64,000 nucleotides of DNA from Paraspadella gotoi (GCA_051294375.1 CM119264.1:31190135-31254134); one strand, 5' to 3'. Positions 34,731 to 45,492 are shown, numbered from the stretch's first letter. A program made the numbers and translations. The notes: generated by a model not told the origin, from the letters alone.

Positions 34731-37158
34731 TTCCTCTTCCTTCTTCTCTTCCTCTTCTTCCTTCTTCCTCCTTGCCTCCGGAAGAAAACACAGGACGAAA
34801 CAAAAGGCGACGAAACACAAAACAACGAAAGGAAGAAAAGAAGGGAGGAAAGGACGAGAATGGAAAAAGGAAACAGAGGAATTGCGGTCTGTGGGGATCA
34901 GTTGGGATCAGTGGGGATCGATGGGGATTAGAAAAATCAGTGGGGATTAGTGGGGGTTGGTGGGGATCAGTTAGGGTCAGTGAGGATCGATGGGGATAAT
35001 TGGGGTTCGGTGGGTATTGGTGGGTTTGGTGGGGATCATTGGGGATTAGTGGGGATCGATGAGGATTATTGGGGATCAGTGGGAATTAATGGGGGTTGGT
35101 GGGGATAATTTGGGGATCAGTGGGGATTATTGGGAATCAGTAGGGATCAGTTGGGATCAGTGGGGATTGATGGGAATTAGTTGAGATCAGTGGGGATTAG
35201 TGGGGATTGTGGGGATAATTGGGGATCGTTTGGTGGGGATCAGTGGGAATCAGTGGGGATTAGTGGGGTTGGGTGAGGATCAGTGGAGATTTGTGGGAAT
35301 TAGTAGGGATTAGTGGGGATCGATGAGGATTAGTGGGGATCAGTGGGGATTAGTGGGGATCGAAAAAGGGAGGATAGGAAGGGAAGAAAGACATAAGGGA
35401 AGCGTCAATTTCAAGATAAAAAGAAAGAGAGAAGAGTTGGTAAGGAAAAAAGTAATAATTTAAAATAAGTATCTGAATCCACAATTGAATCCACAATTGA
35501 ATCCACAATTGAATCCACAATTCGACAACCCGACAACCGATGCCCTTTTGTCCGACCCCCCCCCCCGCTTACCCGCTAAAAGCCCCGCCATCGCCACGCC
35601 AACGAATCCCAGCTGATGACCGACAAATAAAACGCCCATGTTGAAAGTCTTAGTGTCAGGCGTAGAGACGTCTGCAACGATCGCCTGACCCAGGGTCCTC
35701 GCGTTTTCTAACAGGCCTTGAGCGAATCGACAGGCGACGGCGCCGGGGTAAGTCTTTGAAGCGCCGACGCCGACCAGCGCCACCGCGACGCCGAGCAGGG
35801 ACACTGCCAGCACGGGGCGGCGCCCGATGCGGTCCGCTAGAAGACCCCAGAGAAAGTTTGAAAGAAGGAATGCCATGAAGTAGCGCCTGGTTGTGGAAGG
35901 GAGAGAGGGAGGGAGGAGAGGAGAGGAGAGGGAGGGAAGAGGGAGAGAGGGAGGGGGGAGGGAGAAGAGGGGATAGGAGAAGGGGAGAGAGGGAGGGATA
36001 AAATAATTAAATCTGCCAACAGGACCAAGTATCAATTACTAATTTAAAAAAAGATGCAAATTAGCTTTTTGATCAACTCTGAATTATCATTTTAGGAAGA
36101 AATAGTCACTGAACCGCGAGCAGGTGACTAATATTTTTATTATAAATAATTTAACCTACTTCTGTGAACCGATAATTAAATTTAATTAACTTAAGAATCG
36201 GAGAGGGAAAATGTTTACAAAAGCGACAAGGAATAATAATAATAATATTAAGAGAAAACATAAAATCGGTTTGATTCGAAAAAGAAAAAGTCGAATACAA
36301 AAAAAGAGATTAAATAAAATGAATATCGATGAGAATAGAAGTCACTCAGGCTAAGAATTTTAACCAAACAATTTTATATAAACTTGTTGAGCACTTAGAT
36401 TTGTAGTCGGGCATTGCCTAGGTTCACCCCGCCTATAAGCATGACTCTTTCAGTTGTGACCCAGTGGCTCATTGAGTAAAGCCATCAGCTCATGACCACT
36501 AGGTACCGGGTTTAATCCCAACCCGGTACCTACCCTGTGGGAAGCGTGAGGACGGCCGTAAGCCGCCTTGGGGGCGTGGCAAACCCCCAAGCCTGGTTCC
36601 AAGCCCAGGGACCCGTTCCATGGCTGCTAGAGGGGGTTATAGAAGTTACGGATAGTCAGCTTCTGCCCACTTAGCGCCTTATCCCCAGATTAAGAAATTT
36701 AATCAACTTACTAAAAATTTGTATAAAAAATGTTTAGTAAAATTACTCGGCATTTTGATTTAGAAATTGATTTTAATTACGTATTAATAATGTACTTAAA
36801 TACTAACCTTTTTGTTATTATTTTCGTCTCAAAATATCACACATAGTGATTAAAATATTTTTTTAGTTATTTTGAATAGTTAATTAGTTATTCATTTAAA
36901 TTATTTTAATCATTCTTTCCACTCACTGACGAGCATTCCTCCAGTGACCCCGATTCTATTTTCTTCGATTCCAAAATGACGCAACATTTCCGGCGCGACG
37001 CTGTAGATGGCAGCAGCGCCGCCGATGGTGGAGATTGTCGACGCCGCCACCGCGAGAAGGGCGCCGGTCCGTGGTGCCGGACGACGGATGGCGCCGAGTG
37101 GGCGTAGCGACCGGAAACGAGGTGGGCGGAGAATTTCGTTGTCGTTGTTCTTAGGCAT
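32774..37158 (-). CDS. Major facilitator superfamily carrier with long acidic central loop
   Basis: Four exons on the minus strand: 37158-36927, 35886-35573, 34888-33804 and 33253-32774 (stop); about 700 aa. Seen: an N-terminal helix (ALLAVAASTISTIGG); the family's loop motif GLLADRIGRRPV after helix 2; RFAQGLLENARTLGQAIVAD in helices 4-5; a helix ending CFLPEARRK; a ~210-residue hydrophilic loop with Glu/Asp runs and about a dozen GSYDSKD-type heptads; then helices 7-12 (GMVDSLSLWGGLLDSHGG, NNLTPPERLGFVNGVSTG, FALLSVCYFLIAGASS). It resembles ZIF-like/yeast YCR023C-type DHA1 carriers; the substrate is unknown. Exons 2-3-4 join in phase. Exon 1 (strong GTGAGT donor, phase 1) does not match exon 2, which needs phase 2, so a one-base assembly error or a missed tiny exon is likely. 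Convergent with Px2. Confidence 0.82.
33649..33823. repeat. ~85-bp tandem duplication at the exon 3 donor of the MFS carrier
   Basis: GTGATAAGAAAGTCACT..CGTTTCTTGTGATATTCACA..GAATCGCTTAA occurs at about 33655-33728 and again at 33735-33822. Only the right-hand copy keeps the CAG/GTATC donor on the minus strand; the other reads CTAGTATC. Confidence 0.8.
34240..34520. repeat. Coding 21-bp minisatellite (heptad GSYDSKD) in MFS carrier exon 3
   Basis: Imperfect 21-bp units (TCATAACTTCCRTCTTTGCT on the plus strand) stay in frame and encode Asp-Gly-Ser-Tyr-Asp-Ser-Lys-like heptads within the cytoplasmic loop. The pseudogene copy lacks the whole segment. Confidence 0.85.
34895..35365. repeat. G-rich ~11-bp minisatellite (TGGGGATCAG) in MFS carrier intron 2
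   Basis: About 40 imperfect units of GGGGATYAGT reach to within a few bases of the exon 3 acceptor at 34889; the array's last unit supplies the CCCCACAG acceptor on the coding strand. Runs of four G at regular spacing suit G-quadruplex formation on the template strand. Confidence 0.9.
35470..35522. repeat. 13-bp tandem repeat (AATTGAATCCACA)
   Basis: About four units in the MFS carrier intron 2, just after the exon 2 donor in the direction of transcription. Confidence 0.9.
36402..36690 (+). repeat. SINE-like repeat with tRNA-like segment (fullest copy)
   Basis: Head TTGTAGTCGGGCATTGCC; box A-like CAGTGGCTCATTGAGTAAAG; box B-like GGGTTTAATCCCAACC followed by CGGTACC, which pairs with the preceding GGTACCG; tail with CCTGGTTCCAAGCCCAGGGA. 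It lies in intron 1 of the MFS carrier. The tRNA-like part suggests Pol III origin, though its 5' head is not tRNA-like and no A-tail is seen. Confidence 0.65.
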
Positions 37159-37219
37159 CGTTTTTTTTTAGGTTTGCTTTTATCAATAAAGTGTCGGGGA
37201 TACGAAAAAAAGTTTTTCA

Positions 37220-37300
37220 ATAAGAAAAGAAAAGAAAAGAAAAGAAAAGAAAAGAAAAGAAAAGGAAAGAAAAGAAAGAAAAGAAAAGAAAAGAAAAGAG
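37220..37300. repeat. (AAAAG)n microsatellite
   Basis: About 16 pentamer units just upstream of the MFS carrier start codon (minus strand). Confidence 0.95.
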
Positions 37301-37319
37301 AAAAATTAAAAACATCAAG

Positions 37320-37485
37320 TCTCTCTTTCTTTCTTTTTTAGTCGGACGACGGACGGACGGACGGACGACGGACGGACGGACGGACGACGGACGATGGACG
37401 GACGGACGGACGGACGGACATCATTTTTTTAGTCGGATCTGTTTATCAACAGATCCCGACTCTATAATTCACTTTAAAATAGTTT
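37320..37485 (-). mobile_element. Family A element, partial
   Basis: An expanded (GGAC)n core (37341-37419), then ATCATTTTTTTAGTCGGATC and the hairpin TGTTTATCAACA. It adjoins the other copy 150 bp to the right. Confidence 0.6.
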
Positions 37486-37635
37486 AATTAAAGGGGGAGA
37501 GAGGGAAAATACTTGATATTCAGTTCAAGCACTTAATTTCCTTCACACACACAAAATGTCATCTCTATCAATTAGAGATTAATTAGAGATTTAGAGTAAT
37601 TTATAAGCAAAAAGTTTTAAGTAAACGTGACTCAT

Positions 37636-37744
37636 GATTTTTCCATTTAATCTCATTTCCACTCGGACAAATCCATTGGAATTTTATATCCAGCTCAATC
37701 ACACAGTTTCCTACCCAATCGCTAGTAATTGGAGTTTTTTGCTA

Positions 37745-37798
<54 letters not shown>

Positions 37799-37952
37799 GG
37801 ACGATCATTATTTTGCAAAATTTATCATAATTCGAGGTTCTGACATGATTCAAGTGAATGCCCGACAAGATTTGGGGGGGGGGGGGAGACCGACGGACCG
37901 ACAAAGTGGATTATCGTGTCGGAATCTGCTGATAAGCAAGATCCGACTAAAA
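37636..37952 (+). mobile_element. Family A element, near full length
   Basis: Starts TTTTCCATTTAATCTCATTT, has a (GACA)n core of about 14 units (37745-37803), GAATGCCCGACAAGATT, a G run and the 3' hairpin TCTGCTGATAAGCAAGATCC then GACTAA. Confidence 0.7.
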
Positions 37953-38081
37953 AAATAAGGAGCATGAAGAAAGGGAGATCAGAAAATAGGTTTGTAAAGA
38001 GTGACTGCGAGTTGAAAGTTAAAAGGAAAATCGAAATGGATTAATTGGGGCAAACGGTAAAGAACATTGACTCTGAGAGAG

Positions 38082-38127
<46 letters not shown>

Positions 38128-39685
38128 GACCCGAAATTGAATGCGAAAGCGAATACAAAAAATCGAACATCTAAATTTTTAAATTTACAAATTAGAATAA
38201 AAACCTTGTAGCGGTAGTATTTACCTTCCTTTTTTTAAAATTTAAAATAAAATTTGATGTGTAGTATTTTGTAAAAAATGTGTGTAAAATTTAAAAAATT
38301 AACATCTGGTTTAAACTTTAACAAATATTTTTCGTTCAGAGCGAAGAAATTAAGGAAAAAAATTTTGTCGATCAAAAATGGAAAATACTATTTTCCGAAA
38401 GTTCCCCATTTCTGTTCCTCATCTTTTACTTTTAACCCTAAGCTCTAATTTAATATTTTATTAAATGTTATTGTAAGATATTTTGGTCTCACGCTCGCGA
38501 AAGCAAACATTCGAACGTTGCCCGTTCCGACTGTCTTAACATGGGCCCGAATAGAAAAGACGTTTCTTATTTTATGTGAAACTTTAATAGTCAAAATTCT
38601 ACCAGAGACCCGTAAAAACGGGTTTTCAAAGCGGGTACAACGTTTGAGCTCTGAAGAGAAACTAAAAACGCTCTCACGAAAGTCAAAATTATCACAATGG
38701 TCACTTTAAATAGTGGTCATTTTAAAATGACCTGAACAAGTCTTTAAAGAGAAAAGGACGGACTATTATTATCACTCCCGTCCAATATTTAACATGAATA
38801 TTGTTAAAATAGAATAGTATGCATATTACGATACTTGGTACTACATATAAGTAAAATAATTAATTCAAAGTTATTCTTCATATTTTTTTATCTGATAGCC
38901 CCCGTCGTTTCAAGACTTTTTTGATCCAAAGTCTCTGGGTTAGACGCTTTGGGCGATGGAAAATTATTCAATAACTAATCTTAAATTTTAACCTCAACCT
39001 ATTCCCTAATATTAATTCTTAATCTCTAACCTTAATCTTTAACCCAAACATATTCCCTAATTCCAATCCTTAATCTTTAACCTTTATCTCTAATTTTTTT
39101 CTCAGCCCAAACTCTAATCTTACCAAAACTTTAAACAAATTCTTAACTTAATCCTTTAATTAATTTAAGCTGAAATCAGGCGCATTTCGAAAACGTGACC
39201 GAAAATCTGTATTCAGTAAAAGTTGTTTCGGTTTTCCAGTTTAACGACAGCGTGTTACTTGCAGTGCAACTCTATTACTGAATGGAGCATATTTATAGGT
39301 AGGTAGGCCACCAGATTATAATTCATCTTTCATTAATTTTAATAAAGGGTAAGAAATAATCTTTAGGCCTGCATTTTGGATACTATATAAAAGAAAATAC
39401 CCTTTATAAAAGTGCGATTAAAAACGCCAAACGTGACATTTAAAAATTAGATTCTGAATAAATAGAATATAATAAATTTATAAGGATTCTGTTGGCTTTT
39501 GGAAGTCATGGCGAAATATACAGGGAAAAAATACAATTTATTTTAGGAAATGATTTTGTCTTAAATTACAAACCAGTGTACGACGATTTTACTGCTGTTG
39601 AATCGATTAGATCATGGGATGAATTTTTAACTGCATTTAGTAAAATAAAACTCGTTAAATCAAGTGCAGAATTTGTTTCTCCATA

Positions 39686-39800
39686 GCATCACAGATTAAT
39701 GAAACCCGGAAACAAAGGAAAGGATTAAGGAAGAGGATTCCGGAAGAGGAAGAAGATCCTGGAATGATCTTCAACGGGATATGGAAGTCAAATCCAGAAA
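39686..39800 (+). repeat. Dispersed repeat, copy 1 of a local pair
   Basis: TAGCATCACAGATTAATGAA, AGGATTAAGGAAGAGG and TGGAATGATCTTCAACGGGA recur with small changes at 40801-40905, where the block directly follows a SINE-like fragment. Confidence 0.7.
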
Positions 39801-40800
39801 AGGAACAATACCTTCCGGAAGAGGATTTTTGCTGGTCCTAAACTTTTAATTCATATACACTTCTTGATGAATAGTCTTATTCAGCATTTTTATGTATGTA
39901 CAGACGTTTTAGAAGGCTTAATAAGCAGAATCGTTTATTGTTATTTAAATTTCTTTTTCAGACTTAGTTGCATTGTGTTTTGTATGTTATTGATGATTGT
40001 ACCTCGTGACCATTTAAAACCCGCCGCTATAAAAAAATTCACCCTACAAAAACGCATTGTGATTTTAACATTTTTAAAAAAATATTTATAAAGACAAGAC
40101 ATACTCATTTTTTATGTATAATTTTCTGGATAATTGATTTTATTTTGAGTTCGTAATGAGCAGAAAAAAATGAGGAGCAAATTCGAGATATAAAAGGAAA
40201 TTCGTTACCTGGAATTAATGGTTCTATTAACCAATAATAATCTCACTAATTAGTATGGGTATCATAAGAAAGTCCGTTAAAAATTGATTTAGGAATATAT
40301 TGATTATAATTTCTTAAATGTGATATACCTTGCTATTAACTATCTTTAAAACTAAGGTAGTCATATTTCTATACCTTATAAATTTGACTGGGCTTCAAAA
40401 AGATATTTTTTTAAACTAAAGAATCGGAAAATATATCATAGTATACAGTTTGCAAAAGGCTTTTAGGCAATATAAATATTATTGTTATTTTTTGAAAGAC
40501 TTTTTTATAAATTGTTCAGAAAGTCAAAATTTTTTTCCAGCGGCGGATTTCAAATGGTAACGTGGTACTGAAACAATCATGTTGCATTCGAACAGAAGCG
40601 CTTATAATATACTTAAAAGGAAAGGCTCACCAGTATGAATAAAGCATTAAGTGGGCTAAAGAATATTACTTATATCTGTTTAAGTGTTTTAGCCCCACTC
40701 AAGAAATGGAACGAGTCCTGGATTTGAAACCAGGATTGGGGGTTTTCCAGTCCCCCTGGGCGGCTAGCAACTGTTCTTTTCATGCTTTCCATAAGGTAAG

Positions 40801-40905
40801 TAGCATCACAGATGAATAAAACGCGGAAACAGAGAAAAGGATTAAGGAAGAGGAAGAAGATTCTGGAATGATTTCGAACGGGATTTTGGAAGCCACTACT
40901 TACTT
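40801..40905 (+). repeat. Dispersed repeat, copy 2 of a local pair
   Basis: Same blocks as 39686-39800 in the same orientation; the direct repeat is about 1.1 kb apart. Confidence 0.7.
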
Positions 40906-41375
40906 CCGGTACAACTGAAAGAGTCATAAATATTGGCCACGGCGTAACGCGTCGAAATTATGATTTAATTGACATGGCTGATGGGTTTTTCACGTATTTA
41001 CTAAAAAACCAAACCAGTCATTTTTTTCATCCCGTTTTATTTGAAAGCGAATCAATTTCATAACACTTTTTATCTTAAGAGTGAAAAAAAAAAGAGAGAG
41101 AGATGTATCACTACTTAACCGCCTTCTAATTATCATCCCCTGGCAATGACCCCGTCGTCGTGTGAGAGACTAAAAAATAACAAATTAAAACATTTTTACC
41201 ATAATCATATTTTGAGTAAAAAGTTATAGATTATAAAAAGAGTTTTATGGCAACGGAGAGCCCGGGGTGTGAGGCATCTCCCGACAGATGGCGCTCAGGG
41301 GGTTGGACCTGCTATACGGGAGGCTAATTTAGGATTCGCCACAGTTTGTCAATAAATTGAAAACTTACTTCTTCA

Positions 41376-43423
41376 TCAGTTTTTTTTGTCCTTGACTTGG
41401 GCAGATGCAGTACCGGAGCTGGTTTGAGGTGATCCAGATTCACTTGAGCTAGACTGAACTGAATCGGGTATGTCAGAGCCTGATTTCTCTGATCCAGAAG
41501 ATGACATAGCTGATTCACTAGGGCTAGATTGGCTAGAACCCAATCCTTGATTTTCTAATCCAGAAGATGACATAGCTGATTCACTAGGGCTAGATTGGCT
41601 AGAACCCGATCCTTGATTTTCTAATCCAGAAGATGACATAGCTGATTCACTAGGGCTAGATTGGCTAGAACCCGAGCCTTGATTTTCTGATCCAGAAGCT
41701 GACTCGGCTGAACCAGATTGCGCTGACTCGGCTGAACTAGATTCAGATTTGGATGGTTCCGAGTTCCAGCCTGAACCTGGAAATCGGAGGAATGAATTTT
41801 TTTTGAGAAGAATTCTTGAGCTGATATTTTTTATTCTATTATTTCCTCTATTTTTCTTTCCTCCTTTTCCTTTTCTCTCTTTTCCTTTCTTCACTTTCCT
41901 TTCCTCTATTTTCTTTTTCTTTTTTCCTTTTTCTTTCCTCCTTTTTCTTTCATATCCTCATTTTTCCTTTCCTCCCTTTTATTTTCCTCCCCTTTCTTTT
42001 CCTTTCCTCCCCTTTACTTTTCTCCCCTTTCCTATCCACACTTTTCCTCTCCTCTTTTTTCCTTTCCTCCCTTTTCCTCTCTTTTTCTTTCCTTCCCTTT
42101 CCTCCCCTTTCCTATCCTTCCTTTTCCTTTCCTCCCCTTTCCTTTCCTCCCCTTTCCTATCCTTCCTTTTCCTTTTTTCCTTTTTCCTTTCCTTCCTTTC
42201 CTATCTTCCCTTTTCCTTTCCTCCTTTTTCCTTTCTTTCTTTTCCTTTCCTCTCCTTTTACTTTCCTTTTTTTTCCTTTCCTCCCTTTTTTTTCTTCCTT
42301 TTCTTTTCTTCTCTTTCCTTTCCTCCTTTTTCCTTTCCTCCTTTTTCCTTTCCTTACCTCCCAATTTGACCGCTTTTTTCTCCGCCGCGTTCTCTATCTC
42401 GCTGACCGCTTTTTTCGCTTCATCCTCCACCGCTGTAACCGCTTCCTCTGCTTTTACGTCGATATTCTTTAGTTCCTCTGATTGGAAGAGTGATTGGTAG
42501 GGAATGAAAATGATTGATATAGGTAAGCAATGACATTGATTAATTGGAGTGATTCTTTTACTAATTGATCGATTGTTTTTTTTTTTATTGAATTTTTTAG
42601 ATTGAATGGATTGTTTGATTGATTTTAAAATCAATCAAACAATCCATTCAATCTAAAAAATTGATTGATTTTGATTCGATTGGATTGACAATAACCTTTA
42701 AGTTCTGTCTCATTCGAAGTCGACGAACTTTCTTCCTCTTCCTCCTCCCCTTCGTCCTCATCGGAGTCTTCCTCTTCCTCTCCATTACTTCCTTCGTAAT
42801 CGTATCCCCTTTGATCGTCGTCGTGGACGTCGTCGTCGTACGCATCCTCGTCTTTCATGTAAATTTCATTCGCTTTTTCTTCTCTTTTTATTCTCTTCAC
42901 TTCAGGTTTTTCTTTTCCTTTTTTAAAAAAAAACATTGAAATTGATGAAATCATTCATTCATTTATTCATTCATACATTTTTTTATTCATTTGTACGTTA
43001 ATTCTTTCATTTATTCATTCAATCATCGTTTCAGTCAGTCAGTCAGTCAGTCAGTCAGTCAGTCACCTCCATCTTCTTCTCGTTCTGCTTCGTCGGTCAT
43101 CTCGGCCGCCATCACCGCCTCCTTCGCTTGGACCAACTGGAGGAAGATGAGGGGAGGAAATGAGAGGGAGGAAGGGAGGGATGAGGGAAGGAATGAGAGG
43201 GAGGAAGGGAGGGAGAGAAAGAGGGAAAGAGGGAGGAATGAGGGGGAGGGAGGGAAGGGAGAGAGGGAAGGAGTGGAGAAGGAGGGGGAAAGGTGGACAA
43301 TAAGAGGTAGAAAAGGAGGAAGAAGGGACGTGGGAAGGAAGGGAGGTGGTTGATATGAGAAAGGTGATTGTGGGTGGGAAGGAAATTAGGGTGGTTATTT
43401 TTTCGTCCTTCCAATTCTTTCTT

Positions 43424-43468
<45 letters not shown>

Positions 43469-44008
43469 ATCTTCCTCTCCCCTTCTTCCTCTCTCTCCTC
43501 TCCCCTCTCTCTCTCCCCCTCTCTTCCCCCTCCCTCTCCCTCTAACTCTCTTCTCTCTCCCTCTCCCCCTACCCTAGTCTCCCTCTCTCACTTTATATAT
43601 CTTCTCATGAATCCTTTGTCGTTTAGCTACGATCGCCCGACGCGCTGAAAAAAAAAAGCAAACGTGACAAAACTAAAAAAAAAACCGTGACAAAATTTTA
43701 AAATATTAGCGACTCAATAAAAGGATGGAAAGAAAAACGTGACAAGGATTCATTACAAGGAAAAGAAACAGGTTCAAGAAACAGTGACGAAACAACTGTG
43801 ACAAAACAACAGTTACAAAATCACTTTGACAAAACAATCGTGACATATCAACCGTGACAAAACAACCATGACTTTATTACCGTGACAAAACAACCGCGAC
43901 AAAACAACCGCGACAAAACAACCGCGATTTGTTTACCTCGGCGTCTCCCAGTCGACGTCCGAAGGTCGAAGCCAGAAAAAACAAACCCAAAACAAGAGAG
44001 AAATTCAT
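41376..44008 (-). CDS. Secreted acidic Ser-rich low-complexity protein, family unknown
   Basis: Five exons with fully matching phases on the minus strand: 44008-43937, 43136-43067, 42917-42696, 42477-42358 and 41776-41376; 294 aa. Exon 1 encodes a clear signal peptide (MNFSLVLGLFFLASTFG) and little else. The mature chain is almost wholly hydrophilic: an Ala/Glu helix-prone segment (VQAKEAVMAAE), an Asp/Glu-rich stretch with Tyr (DAYDDDVHDDD, long Glu run), a second Ala/Lys/Glu segment (EEAVTAVEDEAKKAV), and a Ser-rich C-terminus with three tandem 22-residue repeats of the type ENQGSGSSQSSPSESAM. It has no Cys in the mature part and no known domain. Many Ser sites in acidic context suggest phosphorylation, as in proteins of mineral, silk or adhesive matrices, but this is only an analogy. 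Its introns hold tandem repeats and a perfect 72-bp palindrome. Confidence 0.8.
41486..41690. repeat. 66-bp coding tandem repeat (three units)
   Basis: GCTGATTCACTAGGGCTAGA recurs at 41509, 41575 and 41641, exactly 66 bp apart, keeping the frame and giving a 22-residue repeat in the Ser-rich secreted protein. Confidence 0.95.
41830..42355. repeat. CT-rich (TTTCCTTTCCTCC)n array in intron 4 of the secreted-protein gene
   Basis: About 520 bp of polypyrimidine on the plus strand (polypurine in the transcript); it yields long spurious Phe/Pro/Ser and Lys/Arg/Glu frames. Confidence 0.9.
42591..42662. repeat. Perfect 72-bp palindrome in intron 3 of the secreted-protein gene
   Basis: The two 36-bp arms meet at 42626/42627 with no spacer and no mismatch. 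The sequence is AT-rich (arm blocks TTAGATTGAATGGATTG and TTTGATTGATTTT). It fills a third of a 218-bp intron. Confidence 0.95.
43030..43065. repeat. (GTCA)n microsatellite abutting the exon 2 donor
   Basis: Nine tetramers end exactly at the GTGACT donor of exon 2 (minus strand), so the donor's intronic bases are themselves repeat sequence. Confidence 0.9.
43140..43930. repeat. Repeats in intron 1 of the secreted-protein gene
   Basis: GGGA/GA-rich purine tract (43140-43345), CT tract (43425-43575), then 10-12-bp AACAACCGTGACAA-type units (about 43660-43925). No exon seen. Confidence 0.8.
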
Positions 44009-45450
44009 CGCGTTTCTTCTGTTTTGTCAACGAAACAGAAAACGTTTTCTTTTCTGTTTTCTTGCCCCTTCTGTTTCCTTCTTTGTTTCCTTCTTTTTCA
44101 AATCATTTGTTTTTTCTGCTTCTATGTTTTATCGGTACGCGATTCAGAATTCTCTACCGCGACTCGGAAAAGCAGTTTGTTTTTCGATGAAAAAATTCAA
44201 AAAAAAAAAAAAAAACGAGTCGAAGTTTTGATTAATGAGATGGAATTAGTTGGAATCTCGGAGTTTTGTCATGCACTATTTTTTGAAAGCGGCCCATTTC
44301 CGGTAAAATTAACGTTAATTATGATAACTTAATGCATAATTTTAATCTTGAAGCGAAAACCTTAATTCTTAAACTAATCCCCTGAACGTAATCTCTAACC
44401 CGAAATGCAAAAATCTAACCAAATCCTCAACGTGATTTTAACCTTAATACCCGGCCTATCTTTAATATTTTAAACTGGAAAACCAAACTAATTCTGAATT
44501 TTAGTGAAAACGAGGCGGTTTTTGGAAAATAGAGAAGTGAGAGAGAAAGGGGAGAGAGAGAGGGAAAGAAGGGAGAGAGAAAGGGAAAGAGAGAGAGAGA
44601 GGGAAAGAAGGGAGAGAGAAAGGGGAGAGAGAGAGGGAAAAAGGGATATAGCCCGTGTATTTATGACACGCACTGCATCGGAATTCCGTTTATTATTCTT
44701 TATTGTTTTAGGATTTCCTGAAGGCGGCGCTAGCAGTCACTTAGATTTGGGGTTTTTTCCTGTCTTAACAAATGAGCAACCGATTATAGGCGAGTTATGA
44801 GCATTTTTAATGAAAGTGGGACAGATATACGGACCGACCGACCGGCCAGCCGACAGACCGACTGACCATTCCTGATTAATGAAAATTTAGGATAGAGAAG
44901 AAAACTGTCCCACGTTACCACCTCCAGAAATGTCTACCCTCTGACTGCAGCAAAAGTGACAGAAATGGCAGCTTTTTTACTAATGGACGCAGTCGCGAAA
45001 GCTTACGCTTCCTTCCCTGGACAGTGGACAATTATCTTATTAGATAGTATTCTCTTGACATGTATACCAATTTTTATATCATTAATGTTATATTTATGCG
45101 TGCAAACGATTTTTTGATTTAGTCCCAAAAGAACTGGACCTCGCTGTATTTTTAATATGAAATAAGATAAAAAGATTAAAGTCTTACAGTCCATTTCTCT
45201 CTCTCCTTTCATAACAGAAATACAGGGCGTCGAATTTATTAAGACAAAATATTCTTTTTTTAAGGAAAAGAAAGGAAGATGATCCCTGACTTTGGACAAG
45301 CTATAGTTGATTAAGATAAACTATTCCTCACACAAGAAAATAATGACATAGAAATGAAGTTAGTTACGATTTACAAAATATATATAATGTAAATACGATG
45401 ATATTTGTGATGAAAACAAAACCGTTGAAAGGCTGGAGAGGGCGTTCACC

Positions 45451-45492
<42 letters not shown>

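Larger units (their letters stand above)
37953..41375. other. Intergenic region without recognisable gene
   Basis: Short open frames at 38518-38709 (+), 39492-39686 (+) and 39864-40091 (+) match no family I recognise and have no splice context. Repeats present: a GA tract (38074-38121), a telomere-like patch (38985-39180), a dispersed pair (39686-39800 and 40801-40905) and a SINE-like fragment (40690-40800, -). A GC-richer islet lies at 41250-41330. Confidence 0.5.

Noticed and set aside
5205-36690. tRNA genes suggested by box A/box B-like blocks
   Set aside because: The blocks lie inside a longer dispersed repeat with diverged copies and do not fold into a complete cloverleaf by eye; SINE-like is the better call.
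38518-40091. Three short plus-strand ORFs
   Set aside because: 60-75 residues, no family resemblance, no splice or promoter context; the dispersed repeats nearby make chance frames likely.
41749-42634. Phe/Pro/Ser (+) and Lys/Arg/Glu (-) frames of ~200 residues
   Set aside because: Polypyrimidine/polypurine intronic array; only 42358-42477 is exon by phase and composition.
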